Shown here piece after piece: positions 52,051-61,955 of a DNA stretch of 64,000 nt. Position 1 is the first letter of the stretch; each line of letters starts with the position of its first letter. The notes below the pieces were generated by a model. That model was not told where the DNA came from. It searched no databases and saw only the letters and a list, made by a program, of their open reading frames with translations. Source of the DNA: CAUZIZ01 sp965218775 (GTDB taxonomy: Bacteria > Acidobacteriota > UBA6911 > RPQK01 > JAJDTT01). Where the stretch lies: contig CBDCLS010000003.1 of assembly GCA_965218775.1 (NCBI GenBank), positions 1,054,001-1,118,000 of the forward strand, given 5' to 3'. Both the position numbers and the translations under genes were made by a program.

Positions 52051-53652
52051 CTACTGAAACTGCATCGAGAACAGGTCTCCATCCTTGATCTCGAACTTCA
52101 ACCTGACGGTTTGTCCAACCAGGCTGGTTAGATCCGGTCCACGCCTCCAGGTAACCATTCTCTCCAATTCATCGCCAAAGATGATGGGGCAGTCTTCCAG
52201 ACCGAACCCCGAAAGAGCTTTCCCAGCGCTGTCTTGAAGCTCGACCCGAATGCTCCCGGCCGCCGAGGTGGAGTAGTTGAGCCTCAGTCGGGACCCGGAG
52301 AAGGTGAAGGGTCGCGTCGAGACCGTGCCGCCTTCATAGTCAGCTTGCAGGGAAACGAATCCATCGGTTCGCAAGGCGCCTCTCCGGATTCGTACGGTGG
52401 GCGTGCCGTAATTCTCGATGTAGTAGAGAGACATCTCACCGTCGCCACTTGGGACCAGCGACGGACCAACTTCGATCGCCCTGCCATGCCAATTCAAGCG
52501 GTCAAGCCCGGGGCGGATGAAGGCCTCCCGAAAGCGACGAAAGTGAAGGCCGTCGCGGCTGAACATGAGGAGAATATCCGAGAGCCCCCCGCAGCCGTAG
52601 ATCTGGGTGGTACCAGGTACCGTCACCTCCGAGCAGTCGGGCCAGTTTTCTGACGGGTCCCGATAGAGTTCAGGCCAATCGGGGTCGAAGATTCGGTCCG
52701 GTAGGAATCGTTTCGCGAACATCAGAATGTGATCAGGACGACGGAAGTAAGGAGTGGCCGCATTCTTGTACAGGTGATTGCTGGGATCCACGTGATATTG
52801 GATGTATTCGGGCTCGGACCAATTGATGAAATCTGGAGACGTGAAGCGACGGATATCCCGTATCCTGGGTACCGTTACCACCTTTCCCGAGGGCAGTCGT
52901 ACGGTGATCTGATCGAGCTCCTTCTTGATCATTTCAGCTTCGGGTGGGCGCGTTCCCCGACGATACCAACCTCGGGCGTAGATGGCGTACTGCTGACGGG
53001 CATCATCCCAGAGACAGAGGTTATGCGAGTCCAAATTGGGATCGTCTGCCGGAGGACGAATCAAGTGCTTCTTCCTGACCAGGCGCCAGCGCAAGCCGTC
53101 GGCCGAGACCAGACCGTAAATGACGGGGCGGTCGTTTGTAGCGTTCAGATCCTTGCCCGTCGCGATGCTTTTGTAGCGCTCGTCTGGTTTGGCCGCGGGA
53201 TTACCATCAATGAAGACGGAAAGCGTGGAGCAGGTGACGCCGGGCACCGGCCAGACGAGATTGTTCTTGGTGGATCCACGGTATTCGATCAGCCCCAACT
53301 CGGGCTTGACCCAATGGATTCCATCGGTGCTTTCTGCATACGCCCAGAGGTGCGGCCGTTGAGGGCCACCACCGCGGTACCACATCCGGTAGCGATTACC
53401 ATCTTTCAGGACACTGGGATCGTATAGGGAATCCCCTTCCCAGCGACGATCCAGCTCGATCGCGATCTCCCTTGCCTGGGGACGGTGCAGGACTCGACGG
53501 GTGCGCTGCATCGATTCCACCAGCCAGTCGTCGAGAAATAGTTGGAGGTCGGTGCCGACCTCTCGAGTCTCCTGGGCCCGAGCCAGACCAGTCGGAGATA
53601 GGCCCAAGACAAGGATGAGAATCAGGGTCGAAGAACCGGGGTGATCGCGCAT
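52051..53652 (-). CDS. secreted five-bladed-propeller hydrolase-like protein
   Basis: 533 residues from the ATG at 53652 (GGGAGG upstream). A signal peptide ends near GLARA. DLQLFLDDWLVESM opens the fold; repeated blade motifs such as DPSVLKDGNRYRMWYRGG, AYAESTDGIHWVKP, LCLWDDARQQYAIYARGW and MFSRDGLHFRRF resemble GH32/GH43-type propellers. The C-terminal 130 residues form a beta-sandwich (GSRLRLNYSTSAAGSIRVELQ). Catalytic acids are not certain. A paralog is cut by the right edge of the window. Confidence 0.75.
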   Translation of the reverse strand: MRDHPGSSTLILILVLGLSPTGLARAQETREVGTDLQLFLDDWLVESMQRTRRVLHRPQAREIAIELDRRWEGDSLYDPSVLKDGNRYRMWYRGGGPQRPHLWAYAESTDGIHWVKPELGLIEYRGSTKNNLVWPVPGVTCSTLSVFIDGNPAAKPDERYKSIATGKDLNATNDRPVIYGLVSADGLRWRLVRKKHLIRPPADDPNLDSHNLCLWDDARQQYAIYARGWYRRGTRPPEAEMIKKELDQITVRLPSGKVVTVPRIRDIRRFTSPDFINWSEPEYIQYHVDPSNHLYKNAATPYFRRPDHILMFAKRFLPDRIFDPDWPELYRDPSENWPDCSEVTVPGTTQIYGCGGLSDILLMFSRDGLHFRRFREAFIRPGLDRLNWHGRAIEVGPSLVPSGDGEMSLYYIENYGTPTVRIRRGALRTDGFVSLQADYEGGTVSTRPFTFSGSRLRLNYSTSAAGSIRVELQDSAGKALSGFGLEDCPIIFGDELERMVTWRRGPDLTSLVGQTVRLKFEIKDGDLFSMQFQ

Positions 53653-53783
53653 GTAGCCTCCCACTGAATTTGAGGGCCGCGAACTTGTCCAATTGACTGT
53701 AGAAGCTTTAGGGGATCCGGGTCAAGGTCTCCGACTAAAGCCAGTGAAGATTTTTGCCGAAACAGTCGGAGAGAAGCAAGACT

Positions 53784-54134
53784 ATGGAAGACGATACCAG
53801 AGATCGGTGGAATGTCGATATTCCCTGCTGTTTTCAGCGGTATGATATGGAACGGCGGGGAAGGGTGCTGAATCTATCGGAGGTAGGCGCCTTCGTGGAA
53901 GCCAGGAACCCCTACCCGGTTGGATCCGTTATCGGCCTTTCCTTTGGCGCGATAGACGAAGATCAGGACTTCGTCATGGACGGTGACGTCGTCCACACCG
54001 GGGAATATCTGATTGGCGGCAGAAGCGTCAGCGGCTTCGGAGTCGAATTCGTCGGGATTCCCTTGAGTACGATTTTGCGATTACGCCAGTTCCTGCGCGA
54101 AAGTGTCATTCCCGTCGCTACACTCGCCAGGTAA
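53784..54134 (+). CDS. PilZ domain protein
   Basis: 116 residues. RRGRVLNLSEVGAFVEARNPYPVGSVIGLSF contains the PilZ [D/N]xSxxG signature; upstream basic residues (TRDR) could supply the RxxxR arm, although spacing is not canonical. PilZ domains bind cyclic di-GMP and control motility or exopolysaccharide. ATG 53784 follows GGAGAG; a TTG start ten codons earlier is possible. It stands alone. Confidence 0.7.
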   Translation: MEDDTRDRWNVDIPCCFQRYDMERRGRVLNLSEVGAFVEARNPYPVGSVIGLSFGAIDEDQDFVMDGDVVHTGEYLIGGRSVSGFGVEFVGIPLSTILRLRQFLRESVIPVATLAR

Positions 54135-54217
54135 TCACGGCGAGACGACGATGAACCCGGTCAGCTTCAGCAGGATGGCTCTTCCGATGCCATCACATAC
54201 GGCGTAGAGAGAACGGC

Positions 54218-54802
54218 CTACGGATCCAGGGGCATCCGAAGAATAGACACCAGCTCGCTGCCGCCGAAGGCGGTCTTGCTCACCGTCATCCCCACCAACT
54301 GGAACCCTTCTTCGCCGGCCTGACTCAGTTCCTTCTGCATGGTTGACGTTTTCTTGGTGGCTAGCAGCCGGTATTTGTACCGTAGCAGTTCCCGCTCACG
54401 ATCGCGTTCCAGGATGATGACGACTTCCTCGCCTCCAAAGGACGTAGCGAAAACGGTCTGACCGCGGTACTCGAAACCCTCGTCTCCAGCCTGCTGTAGT
54501 TCTTTCTGCATAGTTGAGGTTTTTGAGGTGGCGAGGAGCTTATATCGATACCGGGCCTCGTCCGAATCCTCCGAATCCTTCGCCATGATGACCACGACTT
54601 CCGAGCCACCAAAAGAGGTCTCGCCACCCATTACGGCCCTATATCGAAATCCCCCCGCCGCCGCCTCGTCCATCTCCCTCTGCATGGTCGAAGTCTTGTT
54701 GGTTGCCAGGAGCCGATACTCGGACCGAAGATCGGCGCCGTAAGCACTACTGCCCAACCCGATCGCCAGACTTACCAGAAACAGGAACATCTTTCTAGGC
54801 AC
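54218..54802 (-). CDS. exported protein of three tandem 50-residue repeats
   Basis: 194 residues from the GTG at 54802 (GAGGAGG upstream). A signal sequence (about 1-22) is followed by three repeats, each with YRLLATxKTSTMQxEL, a GFxYR/GFQLV turn and a xTSFGGxEVVxI strand (about 24-78, 84-134 and 138-188). The repeat looks like DUF4177 (small alpha-beta unit with an aeGW-type motif), here triplicated. Function unknown; possibly an oligomerising periplasmic or outer-membrane protein. Confidence 0.75.
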   Translation of the reverse strand: MPRKMFLFLVSLAIGLGSSAYGADLRSEYRLLATNKTSTMQREMDEAAAGGFRYRAVMGGETSFGGSEVVVIMAKDSEDSDEARYRYKLLATSKTSTMQKELQQAGDEGFEYRGQTVFATSFGGEEVVIILERDRERELLRYKYRLLATKKTSTMQKELSQAGEEGFQLVGMTVSKTAFGGSELVSILRMPLDP

Positions 54803-55127
54803 AATCCCTCCTCTCGAGCGTCTCCCCTTTTTACTGCTCAGAACCGTTCTCCACTCACTCTACGGATGCGCTCCCTGGAAAGTCAGTTCAATTATGCAAG
54901 AATCGTCAAAAGTGCTAGTTTTGTCGGAAGTAGCGCCGGGACGAACCCGACGCCTCAACGACGGATGAATGTTGCAATCAAACTGACTGTCAGTCGCTCA
55001 GCACAGGATCCGGCTCGCGGCAGGAGGGCTGCTCTAAGAAGGCGAAGGACGGGGCCTGTAAAAAGCAGGTCAACAGGGCGATCGACGAGGACACGAAGGA
55101 TAGCACGCCACACCACCCGCCAGAACC
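54803..55127. other. non-coding divergent region
   Basis: 325 bp between the triple-repeat gene and the phyH-like gene. One 110-codon frame overlaps the downstream start but is Arg/Ser rich and has no protein signature. It should carry promoters for both genes; none was assigned. Confidence 0.35.
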
Positions 55128-56015
55128 ATGCAATTCACTCCTCTCTCCCAGGAACAGCGGGAAGCCTTCGAGCGCGACGGATTCCTCGTCGTTCCTGACG
55201 CCATCCCCTTGGAACTTGTGGATCGACTCCTGGCAGCGGCGGATCGGCTCTACCAGCAGGGTCTGGCTCACGAAGGCTTGAACGACCGCCACTTCTGGCA
55301 GCTGAGGAATTGTTTAAGCCGCGACGATGTGTTCCTGGAACTGTTGGACTGGCATAGGACCGTGCCGCTGGTGGTGCAGCTCTTGAACCATAACATCCAG
55401 CTTCTCACTTCGCATCTCATCGTCAGGCCCCCCAACCCCACCGGAACACCGCGCGACTACAAGCAGGCGGGCTGGCACCGTGACGGGGGAACGGCCCCCA
55501 GCGACCTGGGCAAAGGCCAGCCGCGGATGTTCATCAAGGTCGGATATTGGCTCACCGATCTAAGTGAGAAGGGTCGAGGGGGCATCCGTTTCGTCCGCGG
55601 CAGCAACCACTGGGCCGGTCGAATGCCTCCCCAGCAAGCCGGTCGCGATCCGGACGATACCATCGAGATCCAGGCCAGACCCGGGACCGCCGTACTCTTC
55701 GAAAACCGCACTCTACACGCGGTCGGTCCAAATCTCTCATCGATTGAGCGCAAGAGCCTGTTTTTCGGTTACAGCTACCGCTGGCTGCGTCCCATGGACT
55801 ACGTCACGATGCCGGCGCGACTACTGAAAAGATGTGATCCCATCCGCCGTCAGCTATTGGGAGATGCAACCTCGCCCATGGGCTATCAGCTGCCCCAGGA
55901 GCAGGATGTTCCGCTGAGGGCCTGGCTAGAGAAGCACACCGGCCAGGACCTGGACCCGTCCAAGGAGCTGCCGGGGACCTTCGCTTTCGGCGACGACGGT
56001 CGCCCTCGAAGATAA
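55128..56015 (+). CDS. phytanoyl-CoA dioxygenase family protein
   Basis: 295 residues. The Fe(II) ligands are visible: H117 and D119 in AGWHRDGG and H197 in RTLHAVGPN; R207 may bind 2-oxoglutarate. EAFERDGFLVVPDAIP is the usual N-terminus. The enzyme would hydroxylate a substrate with O2 and 2-oxoglutarate. PhyH-like genes are numerous in acidobacteria and planctomycetes, and their substrates are mostly unknown. An aerobic lifestyle is implied. Confidence 0.85.
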   Translation: MQFTPLSQEQREAFERDGFLVVPDAIPLELVDRLLAAADRLYQQGLAHEGLNDRHFWQLRNCLSRDDVFLELLDWHRTVPLVVQLLNHNIQLLTSHLIVRPPNPTGTPRDYKQAGWHRDGGTAPSDLGKGQPRMFIKVGYWLTDLSEKGRGGIRFVRGSNHWAGRMPPQQAGRDPDDTIEIQARPGTAVLFENRTLHAVGPNLSSIERKSLFFGYSYRWLRPMDYVTMPARLLKRCDPIRRQLLGDATSPMGYQLPQEQDVPLRAWLEKHTGQDLDPSKELPGTFAFGDDGRPRR

Positions 56016-56128
56016 AGGTTGGTCGGGAGGCAGTCTCCAGGCTGCCGTCTCCTACTCTTGCCTTTGCCCTGAGTCCCCGGCCCCCGGCTGCGGGCCGGAT
56101 CATGCGAGAGAGAAACTTTGGGTCCGGC

Positions 56129-56204
56129 GTAGCGGTGGGCTCCAGGCCGCCGTCCGAGCCAAAGTCTCGGAAGAATAAGACTTCGGCCTGGAGGCCAAAG
56201 CTAC
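56129..56204. repeat. inverted repeat upstream of MFS gene
   Basis: The arm at 56129-56149 (GTAGCGGTGGGCTCCAGGCC...) pairs with 56184-56204, with about four mismatches over 21. It forms a hairpin in the 210-bp leader of the MFS gene. Confidence 0.5.
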
Positions 56205-56227
56205 GTGAAGTTTCAGCTTAGACGTCA

Positions 56228-57478
56228 ATGCAAATCGGATACTGGGAACTGATCCGTCGCAACCGGAGCTTCCGCTTTCTCTGGTTAGGCCAGATCTCCA
56301 GCCTCCTGGGGGATTGGTTCAATCTGATTGCTTCGGCGTCGCTGATCGCACTCTTGACCGGGTCCGGCTTCGCCGTTGGGAGCCTTTTCGTAATCCGGAT
56401 GCTGGCACCGTTCCTGGTAAGTCCGATCGCCGGAGTCGTCGCCGACCGCTACAGTCGTAAGCACCTGCTCATCCTGACGGACATCGGCCGGGCCATAGCC
56501 GTCTTCGGGTTCCTTCTCGTCCGGGATCCCGAGCATATCTGGCTCTTCTACACGCTGACTGCGATCCAGGTGGGTATCAGCGGCTTCTTTGTCCCGGCTC
56601 GCACCGCGATCTTGCCAGAGATCGTTTCCCCGGGCGGATTGGGGGCCGCGAATGCCCTGGGGGCCACAACCTGGTCGGTCATGCTTGCCCTGGGGGCGGC
56701 GATTGGTGGAATCGTTTCCGGAACCTGGGGCATCTATCCCGCCTTCGTCATCGACGGCTTGAGCTTTCTGCTGTCAGCCCTATTCATCGCGCAGATCCGC
56801 TCTGGAAGCGTCTCTGTTCGTGAGAAGTCCAGCAGGGCAGCGGCTGAAGCCATGAGCCAATATATCGATGGTCTGCGCTACTTCAGACGAAATCGCGATG
56901 TCTTCACCATCGCCCTCCACAAGGCGGCCGTGGCCCTCTTCATCACCGGGTTTCAAGTTGTCCAGGTAGCGATCGCACGAGAAGTCTTTGTGTTGGGCGT
57001 CGGAGGAGGGGTCAGTCTGGGCATCCTGTTTGCGGTTACGGGAGTCGGCAGCGGAATCGGACCCATCGCCGCCCGATACTTCACCGGCGACCGGGACCGG
57101 CCATTGCGGCTCGGAATCTTCTGGGGATACCTCATGGCTGCGTTGGGTCTAGCCATAGGGGCAAGCCTATCCAGCCTCGGGGTGCTTGTCTGTGGAACCT
57201 TCCTTCGCGGCTTCGGGGGAAGCATCGTCTGGGTCTTCTCTACCCAGCTTCTACTGCAGTCGGTTCCCAACCAGGTCCAAGGTCGAATCTTCGCCACCGA
57301 GTTTGCCCTTTTCGCCCTGATGGGCGCGATCGGATCAGCGGTCGTGGGTGCCGCATTGGACGCGTCTTTGGGGCTATCAGAGGTGACCTGGTGGATGGCA
57401 GGATTGACGACTCTGCCTGCGGTACTGTGGGCACTATCAATATGGCAAACGGGAAACGGCTTCAAGTCGAATTCGTGA
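56228..57478 (+). CDS. MFS exporter (MFS_3/enterobactin-exporter type)
   Basis: 416 residues with twelve hydrophobic helices. WLGQISSLLGDWFNLIASASL and VVADRYSRKHLLILTDIGRA (the motif A-like loop) are typical of the TetA/EntS-like group of major facilitator proteins. It likely exports a small molecule with proton exchange; cargo unknown. The next gene starts about 105 bases downstream on the same strand. Confidence 0.85.
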   Translation: MQIGYWELIRRNRSFRFLWLGQISSLLGDWFNLIASASLIALLTGSGFAVGSLFVIRMLAPFLVSPIAGVVADRYSRKHLLILTDIGRAIAVFGFLLVRDPEHIWLFYTLTAIQVGISGFFVPARTAILPEIVSPGGLGAANALGATTWSVMLALGAAIGGIVSGTWGIYPAFVIDGLSFLLSALFIAQIRSGSVSVREKSSRAAAEAMSQYIDGLRYFRRNRDVFTIALHKAAVALFITGFQVVQVAIAREVFVLGVGGGVSLGILFAVTGVGSGIGPIAARYFTGDRDRPLRLGIFWGYLMAALGLAIGASLSSLGVLVCGTFLRGFGGSIVWVFSTQLLLQSVPNQVQGRIFATEFALFALMGAIGSAVVGAALDASLGLSEVTWWMAGLTTLPAVLWALSIWQTGNGFKSNS

Positions 57479-57582
57479 AGTCCTGCCTCAGATCTGAGGA
57501 GAGACCTCAGATAGCGGAAGTATGCTCATGGTTGCGGAGGGCTTATGCAGGCTATAATCGACCGGGAAAAGGCGAATCAGAC

Positions 57583-60500
57583 ATGCGAAAACGAGCACTC
57601 TGCAAAGTCATGTTCCATCTTGGGTCACTCCTCTTCTTCCTTTGTGCGGGAGCTGTTCAGGCGGCTGAGCCGACGGCATCCACCAGTCCGAAGCAGACTA
57701 TCGATTTCGCCGCGGACGTCTATCCCATCTTCCAGAGATCCTGTCATTCCTGTCACGGCTCCCAACAGCAGTTGGGAAAGCTTCGCTTGGATTCTCGAGA
57801 GCCGGCCCTGGCTGGCGGGCAATCGGGAAGAGTCATTGAGCCTTTCAGCCCAGCGGAGAGCGTTCTCTACCAGCGGGTGGCTGGGTTGAACGATCTGGCG
57901 CGCATGCCCATGGGTGGCACGCTCCCGGACGAGGAGATCGAGCTGATTCGAGCCTGGATCGAGCAGGGGGCTGAATGGCCGGAGAGTGTGGGAAGTCGGG
58001 TTTCGGAGAGGCCCAAGCATTGGGCCTTCGTTGCCCCGAAAAGGCCGTCTCCGCCAACGGCTGTGAGGAAGGCCTGGCCGGTCAATGAAATTGACCACTT
58101 CATCCTGGCTCGGCTGGAGCGAGAGGGACTGTCCGCTTCTCCCCAGGCCGACCGGGTCACTCTGCTGCGACGCCTCAGTCTGGACCTGATCGGCCTCCCG
58201 CCGAGTATAGAAGAGGTGGACAGATTCCTTCAGGACCAGAGATCCGACGCGTACGAACAGCAGGTGGAGCGACTCCTGTCGTCTCCCCACTACGGCGAGC
58301 GTTGGGGACGTCACTGGCTGGATGCGGCTCGATACGCCGATTCCGACGGCTTCGAGCAGGACAAGCCCCGCAAAGTCTGGTTCTATCGTGACTGGGTCAT
58401 CAATGCCCTGAACCGGGACCTGCCCTACGACCAGTTCATCATCCAGCAGATTGCCGGAGACCTGTTGCCCGATGCCGGTCAGGAACAGATCGTGGCTACA
58501 GGATTTCTGCGCAATTCCATGGTCAACGAAGAAGGAGGAATCGATCCGGAGCAGTTTCGGATGGAGGCCATGTTCGATCGCATGGACGCCATCGGCAAGG
58601 GCATCCTGGGGATCACGATTCAGTGTGCCCAGTGCCACGACCACAAATATGATCCCCTCAAGCAGGAAGAGTACTATCGCCTGTTTGCCTTCCTGAACAA
58701 CGCCCATGAGGCCAACGCTGCCGTCTACACGCCAGCGGAACTGGTGCGGCGCCTAGATATCTTCAAGCGGATTCGAGAAATCGAAGGCGATCTCAAACAT
58801 CGAACTCCGGACTGGCAAGATCAAATGAGCCGGTGGGAAGAGGAAGTCCGGGACAACCAGCCCTTATGGACGGTGCTTCGTCCGACAGTAGATGACATTT
58901 CTACCAGCGGCCAGAAGTACCTGCCGCTGGAGGATGGATCCTTTCTAGCCCAGGGTTTCGCCCCCAGCAAGCACCGGGTAGAGATGAGCGTCCAGACGGA
59001 CCTCGCGAACATCACAGCCTTCCGTCTGGAGCTGCTCAACGATCCCAACCTGCCTCTACAAGGGCCCGGACGCTCGGTGAAGGGCACCGCTGCCTTGACC
59101 GAGTTCGAGGTGAAGGCGGCTCCGAGGGATAACCCGGAGAAGCTGGAGCCCGTCAAGATTGCCGCTGCGACGGCCGACGTCTCGCTGGAGGAGGCTCCGC
59201 TGGAACCCTTCTTCGACGACCAGAGCAACCAGCTTCGTGTCACGGGTCCCATAGATTTCGCCATCGATGGCAACGAGAACACGGCCTGGGGAATCGATCA
59301 GGGTCCGGCTCGTCGCAATCTTGCCAGGAAGGCTGTCTTCGTTGCCGAGACTGCAGTCTCGTATCCCGAAGGGACCCTTCTTACCTTCTACCTGAGCCAG
59401 AAACATGGCGGACGCTACCATCGGAACCAGAATCTGGGTCGCTTTCGCCTCTCTGTCACCAACGCCTCCGAGGCCAAGGCTGACCCCTTGCCGACGCAGG
59501 TTCGCGAAATCCTTTCCACGCCGCCCAACCGAAGAGCCCCTTCCGAGAGTCGGCTCGCGTTCCGGTACTGGCGAACTACCGTTCCGGAATGGCGCCGGGA
59601 GAATGATGAGATTGAAAGGCTGTGGCGCCAGCATCCCGAGGGATCGCGCCAGCTGGTGCTGGAGGAACGGGGGAAGAAGCGCCCCACTCATGTGTTGAGC
59701 CGCGGGGACTTCTTGAACCCTCTTAAAGAGGTCGCCCCAGGAGTCCCCTCCTTCCTTCATCCCCTGCCTCCGGATGCGCCACCCAATCGCCTGGGGCTTG
59801 CCCGGTGGCTGGTCTCTCGGGACTCACCCACGACGGCCCGCTCGTTGGTCAATCGAGTCTGGCAGACGTATTTCGGTACTGGCCTGGTGGCGAGTAGTGA
59901 GGATCTGGGCAGGCAAAGCGAAGCAGCTTCCCATCCAAAGCTGTTGGACTGGCTGGCTGTGGAGTTCATGGAGAAGGGCTGGAGCCTGAAAGAACTGCAT
60001 CGGCTCGTCGTCTTGTCTGCCACCTATCGCCAGTCTTCCCGGGTGACTCCGGAGCGTCAGAAGGACGATCCCTTCAATAGATTGTTGGCGCGAGGACCTC
60101 GATTCCGGGTCGAGGCCGAAATCGTTCGGGACATTGCCCTGTCGGCTAGCGGATTGTTGGATTCCAGCATAGGAGGGGCCAGTGTATATCCTCCCGCTCC
60201 GGAGTTCCTGTTTCGGGCCCCCTCCAGCTTCGGTCCAAAGATCTGGAAGGAAGAAGCGGGAAGGGAACGATACCGTCGTGCCCTCTATACCTTTCGCTAC
60301 CGCTCTGTCCCCTATCCCATGCTTCAAACATTCGATGCGCCCAACGGAGACTCCTCCTGCATTCGCCGTTCCCGATCCAATACGCCTCTCCAGGCTCTGA
60401 CTACCCTCAACGAGCCTTTGTTTCTGGAAGCGGCCCAGGCTCTGGCGCTGAGTACCCTTCGAGAGGGCGGTGAATCGGATAGCGAACGCCTGACCTTCGC

Positions 60501-60738
60501 CTTTCGCCGCTGCCTCTCCAGACGGCCCAGGCAGGGAGAAAAAAAGGAGCTACTCGGCTTGCTGGCAAAGCAGCGGGTTCGTCTGTCCCAGGGTTGGGTC
60601 GACCCTTGGGACATCGGTGGATTCGGCCAGGAGCTGAGGTCCCGTCTTCCCAAAGATGCCACTCCGGTTCAGCTAGCCGCCTGGACAACGGTAGCCCGGG
60701 TTCTCTTGAATCTGGATGAGACTATCACCAAGGAGTAG
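57583..60738 (+). CDS. PSCyt1/DUF1549/DUF1553 multi-domain cytochrome protein
   Basis: 1051 residues from the ATG at 57583. The signal peptide ends at AVQAA. PSCyt1 c-type heme site C54-x-x-C57-H58 (CHSCHG); DUF1549 (PSCyt2) about 140-350, with LRRLSLDLIGLPPS, HWLDAARYADSDGF and a second CxxCH in QCAQCHDHKYDP; a central beta-rich insert (about 450-690); DUF1553 (PSD1) about 740-1020, with RSLVNRVWQTYFGTGLV and RRSRSNTPLQALTTLN. Such proteins abound in planctomycetes and are frequent in some acidobacteria, usually followed by a DUF1501 gene; none follows here. They are thought to take part in extracytoplasmic degradation or redox steps on complex substrates. Exact role is unknown. Confidence 0.88.
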   Translation: MRKRALCKVMFHLGSLLFFLCAGAVQAAEPTASTSPKQTIDFAADVYPIFQRSCHSCHGSQQQLGKLRLDSREPALAGGQSGRVIEPFSPAESVLYQRVAGLNDLARMPMGGTLPDEEIELIRAWIEQGAEWPESVGSRVSERPKHWAFVAPKRPSPPTAVRKAWPVNEIDHFILARLEREGLSASPQADRVTLLRRLSLDLIGLPPSIEEVDRFLQDQRSDAYEQQVERLLSSPHYGERWGRHWLDAARYADSDGFEQDKPRKVWFYRDWVINALNRDLPYDQFIIQQIAGDLLPDAGQEQIVATGFLRNSMVNEEGGIDPEQFRMEAMFDRMDAIGKGILGITIQCAQCHDHKYDPLKQEEYYRLFAFLNNAHEANAAVYTPAELVRRLDIFKRIREIEGDLKHRTPDWQDQMSRWEEEVRDNQPLWTVLRPTVDDISTSGQKYLPLEDGSFLAQGFAPSKHRVEMSVQTDLANITAFRLELLNDPNLPLQGPGRSVKGTAALTEFEVKAAPRDNPEKLEPVKIAAATADVSLEEAPLEPFFDDQSNQLRVTGPIDFAIDGNENTAWGIDQGPARRNLARKAVFVAETAVSYPEGTLLTFYLSQKHGGRYHRNQNLGRFRLSVTNASEAKADPLPTQVREILSTPPNRRAPSESRLAFRYWRTTVPEWRRENDEIERLWRQHPEGSRQLVLEERGKKRPTHVLSRGDFLNPLKEVAPGVPSFLHPLPPDAPPNRLGLARWLVSRDSPTTARSLVNRVWQTYFGTGLVASSEDLGRQSEAASHPKLLDWLAVEFMEKGWSLKELHRLVVLSATYRQSSRVTPERQKDDPFNRLLARGPRFRVEAEIVRDIALSASGLLDSSIGGASVYPPAPEFLFRAPSSFGPKIWKEEAGRERYRRALYTFRYRSVPYPMLQTFDAPNGDSSCIRRSRSNTPLQALTTLNEPLFLEAAQALALSTLREGGESDSERLTFAFRRCLSRRPRQGEKKELLGLLAKQRVRLSQGWVDPWDIGGFGQELRSRLPKDATPVQLAAWTTVARVLLNLDETITKE

Positions 60739-60858
60739 TAGCCCGCTGAAGTGGTTTTGGTCGTCAGAATCGAGATTTGCCATTCGCCACCGCCGGAGTT
60801 CCCAATCCCAACCACAACGGCAGTTGTAGCGGCAGTGTACGATCGGTCTCAGGGCCTT

Positions 60859-61710
60859 CTACCAGGACGTCTTGGTGGCCATCCAGAGCTCTCCCTCTTT
60901 GCTGAGCGTGATTTCTCCGCGGAGCGTTTCGCCCTCCATCTTGCCCTCCACTTCGAGAATCGCCGTCTTCCCGTCGCTGGATCCGCTCAGGATCTTGATA
61001 TCGGTGGGTGTCATGGATTTCATGAACTTCAGCTCTTCAGCCACCGCAGCTGGATCCTGGGTATCCAACATCTCAGCCATTTCAGGTGACACCAAGGGCT
61101 TGAGCCGCTCGGGGTCGCCCGAGTGGACCGCTTCTACCCATGCGATGTACGCCTTCCCGGGCTCGCCTCCACCTGGGGGGAGCGGATCGCCGATGGGAGC
61201 ATGGAGATCCGACAGCGGCGCGCTGAAGGTGAAATCGTATTGGAAGGTATCGTCGAAGAACTTGGACGCTTCGGGGAGATAGACTCGTCCAGAAAAGACT
61301 TCGGGGCCGCTGCTTTTCAGCTCCAGCTCGGGATAGGGATTCCCCGAGAGGTTGCCGCTGCCCGGCAGCTTGACGTCCTGGGAATAGGCATGGATTTGGG
61401 CCTTTTCGTCGAACTCGGAAGTGTGGGTGATGCCAATCTTGACGTAGGGGAAGTCTACGAAGAAGCTGTCCAGTTCCCGCACTTCGATGGGCTGTGCCGC
61501 GAAGATGATCTTCCAAGTCGGGTCCTTGTCGTCGTAGAAACCCTTCTCCTCGGCGTAGACGTAGACGTGAGGCAGTTCAACAGTCTCGCCATTGGCGGTC
61601 AGCTTTCCTGTGACGCTGGCCTCCTCTGCCCAGACGGCTGTGGTCAGACAGAGGGCCAGCACGGCATTGACGACAGGGGTGCAGGTTCGAAACGAAGAAA
61701 GTTCTCTCAT
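60859..61710 (-). CDS. exported hypothetical protein
   Basis: 283 residues with a signal peptide (cut near VWAEE). The N-terminal half (about 25-180) is beta-rich (VTGKLTANGETVELPHVYVYAEE, VKIGITHTSEFDE). The C-terminal 90 residues (YIAWVEAVHSGDPERLKPLVSPEMAEML, then LEVEGKMEGETLRGEITL) look like an NTF2/DUF4878-like fold. No enzyme motif. It is convergent with the PSD1-type gene. Confidence 0.65.
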   Translation of the reverse strand: MRELSSFRTCTPVVNAVLALCLTTAVWAEEASVTGKLTANGETVELPHVYVYAEEKGFYDDKDPTWKIIFAAQPIEVRELDSFFVDFPYVKIGITHTSEFDEKAQIHAYSQDVKLPGSGNLSGNPYPELELKSSGPEVFSGRVYLPEASKFFDDTFQYDFTFSAPLSDLHAPIGDPLPPGGGEPGKAYIAWVEAVHSGDPERLKPLVSPEMAEMLDTQDPAAVAEELKFMKSMTPTDIKILSGSSDGKTAILEVEGKMEGETLRGEITLSKEGELWMATKTSW

Positions 61711-61820
61711 GATGGGAGAATATATCCAACTTCTTCACTCGGCAAGTACCATCGCTTCGCGAATGCAGCCAACAGTGCCCTGAATGGGAGGACTACCAAT
61801 ATGACGGACCCAAGTCCGAC

Positions 61821-61894
61821 AGAGCCGCGAACGACTTGACTTGTCAGCAATATGAGCCCAAGTTCCGAGGAGAGAGCGGACGACTCGTCCGGCG
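61821..61894 (+). repeat. roughly 90-bp dispersed repeat, copy 3 (partial)
   Basis: AGAGCCGCGAACGACTTGAC to AGTTCCG aligns with the first half of copies 1 and 2, then diverges. It lies between two divergent/convergent hypothetical genes. Confidence 0.6.
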
Positions 61895-61955
61895 CTTCCC
61901 GCGCTCGCAGAATCTCCCTATCCCCGACCGAAGTTTCTTTCTCGAATGATCCGGC

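Noticed and set aside
54866..55198. 110-codon plus-strand frame before the phyH-like gene
   Set aside because: Arg/Ser-rich, no domain, and overlaps the start of the dioxygenase gene in another frame.
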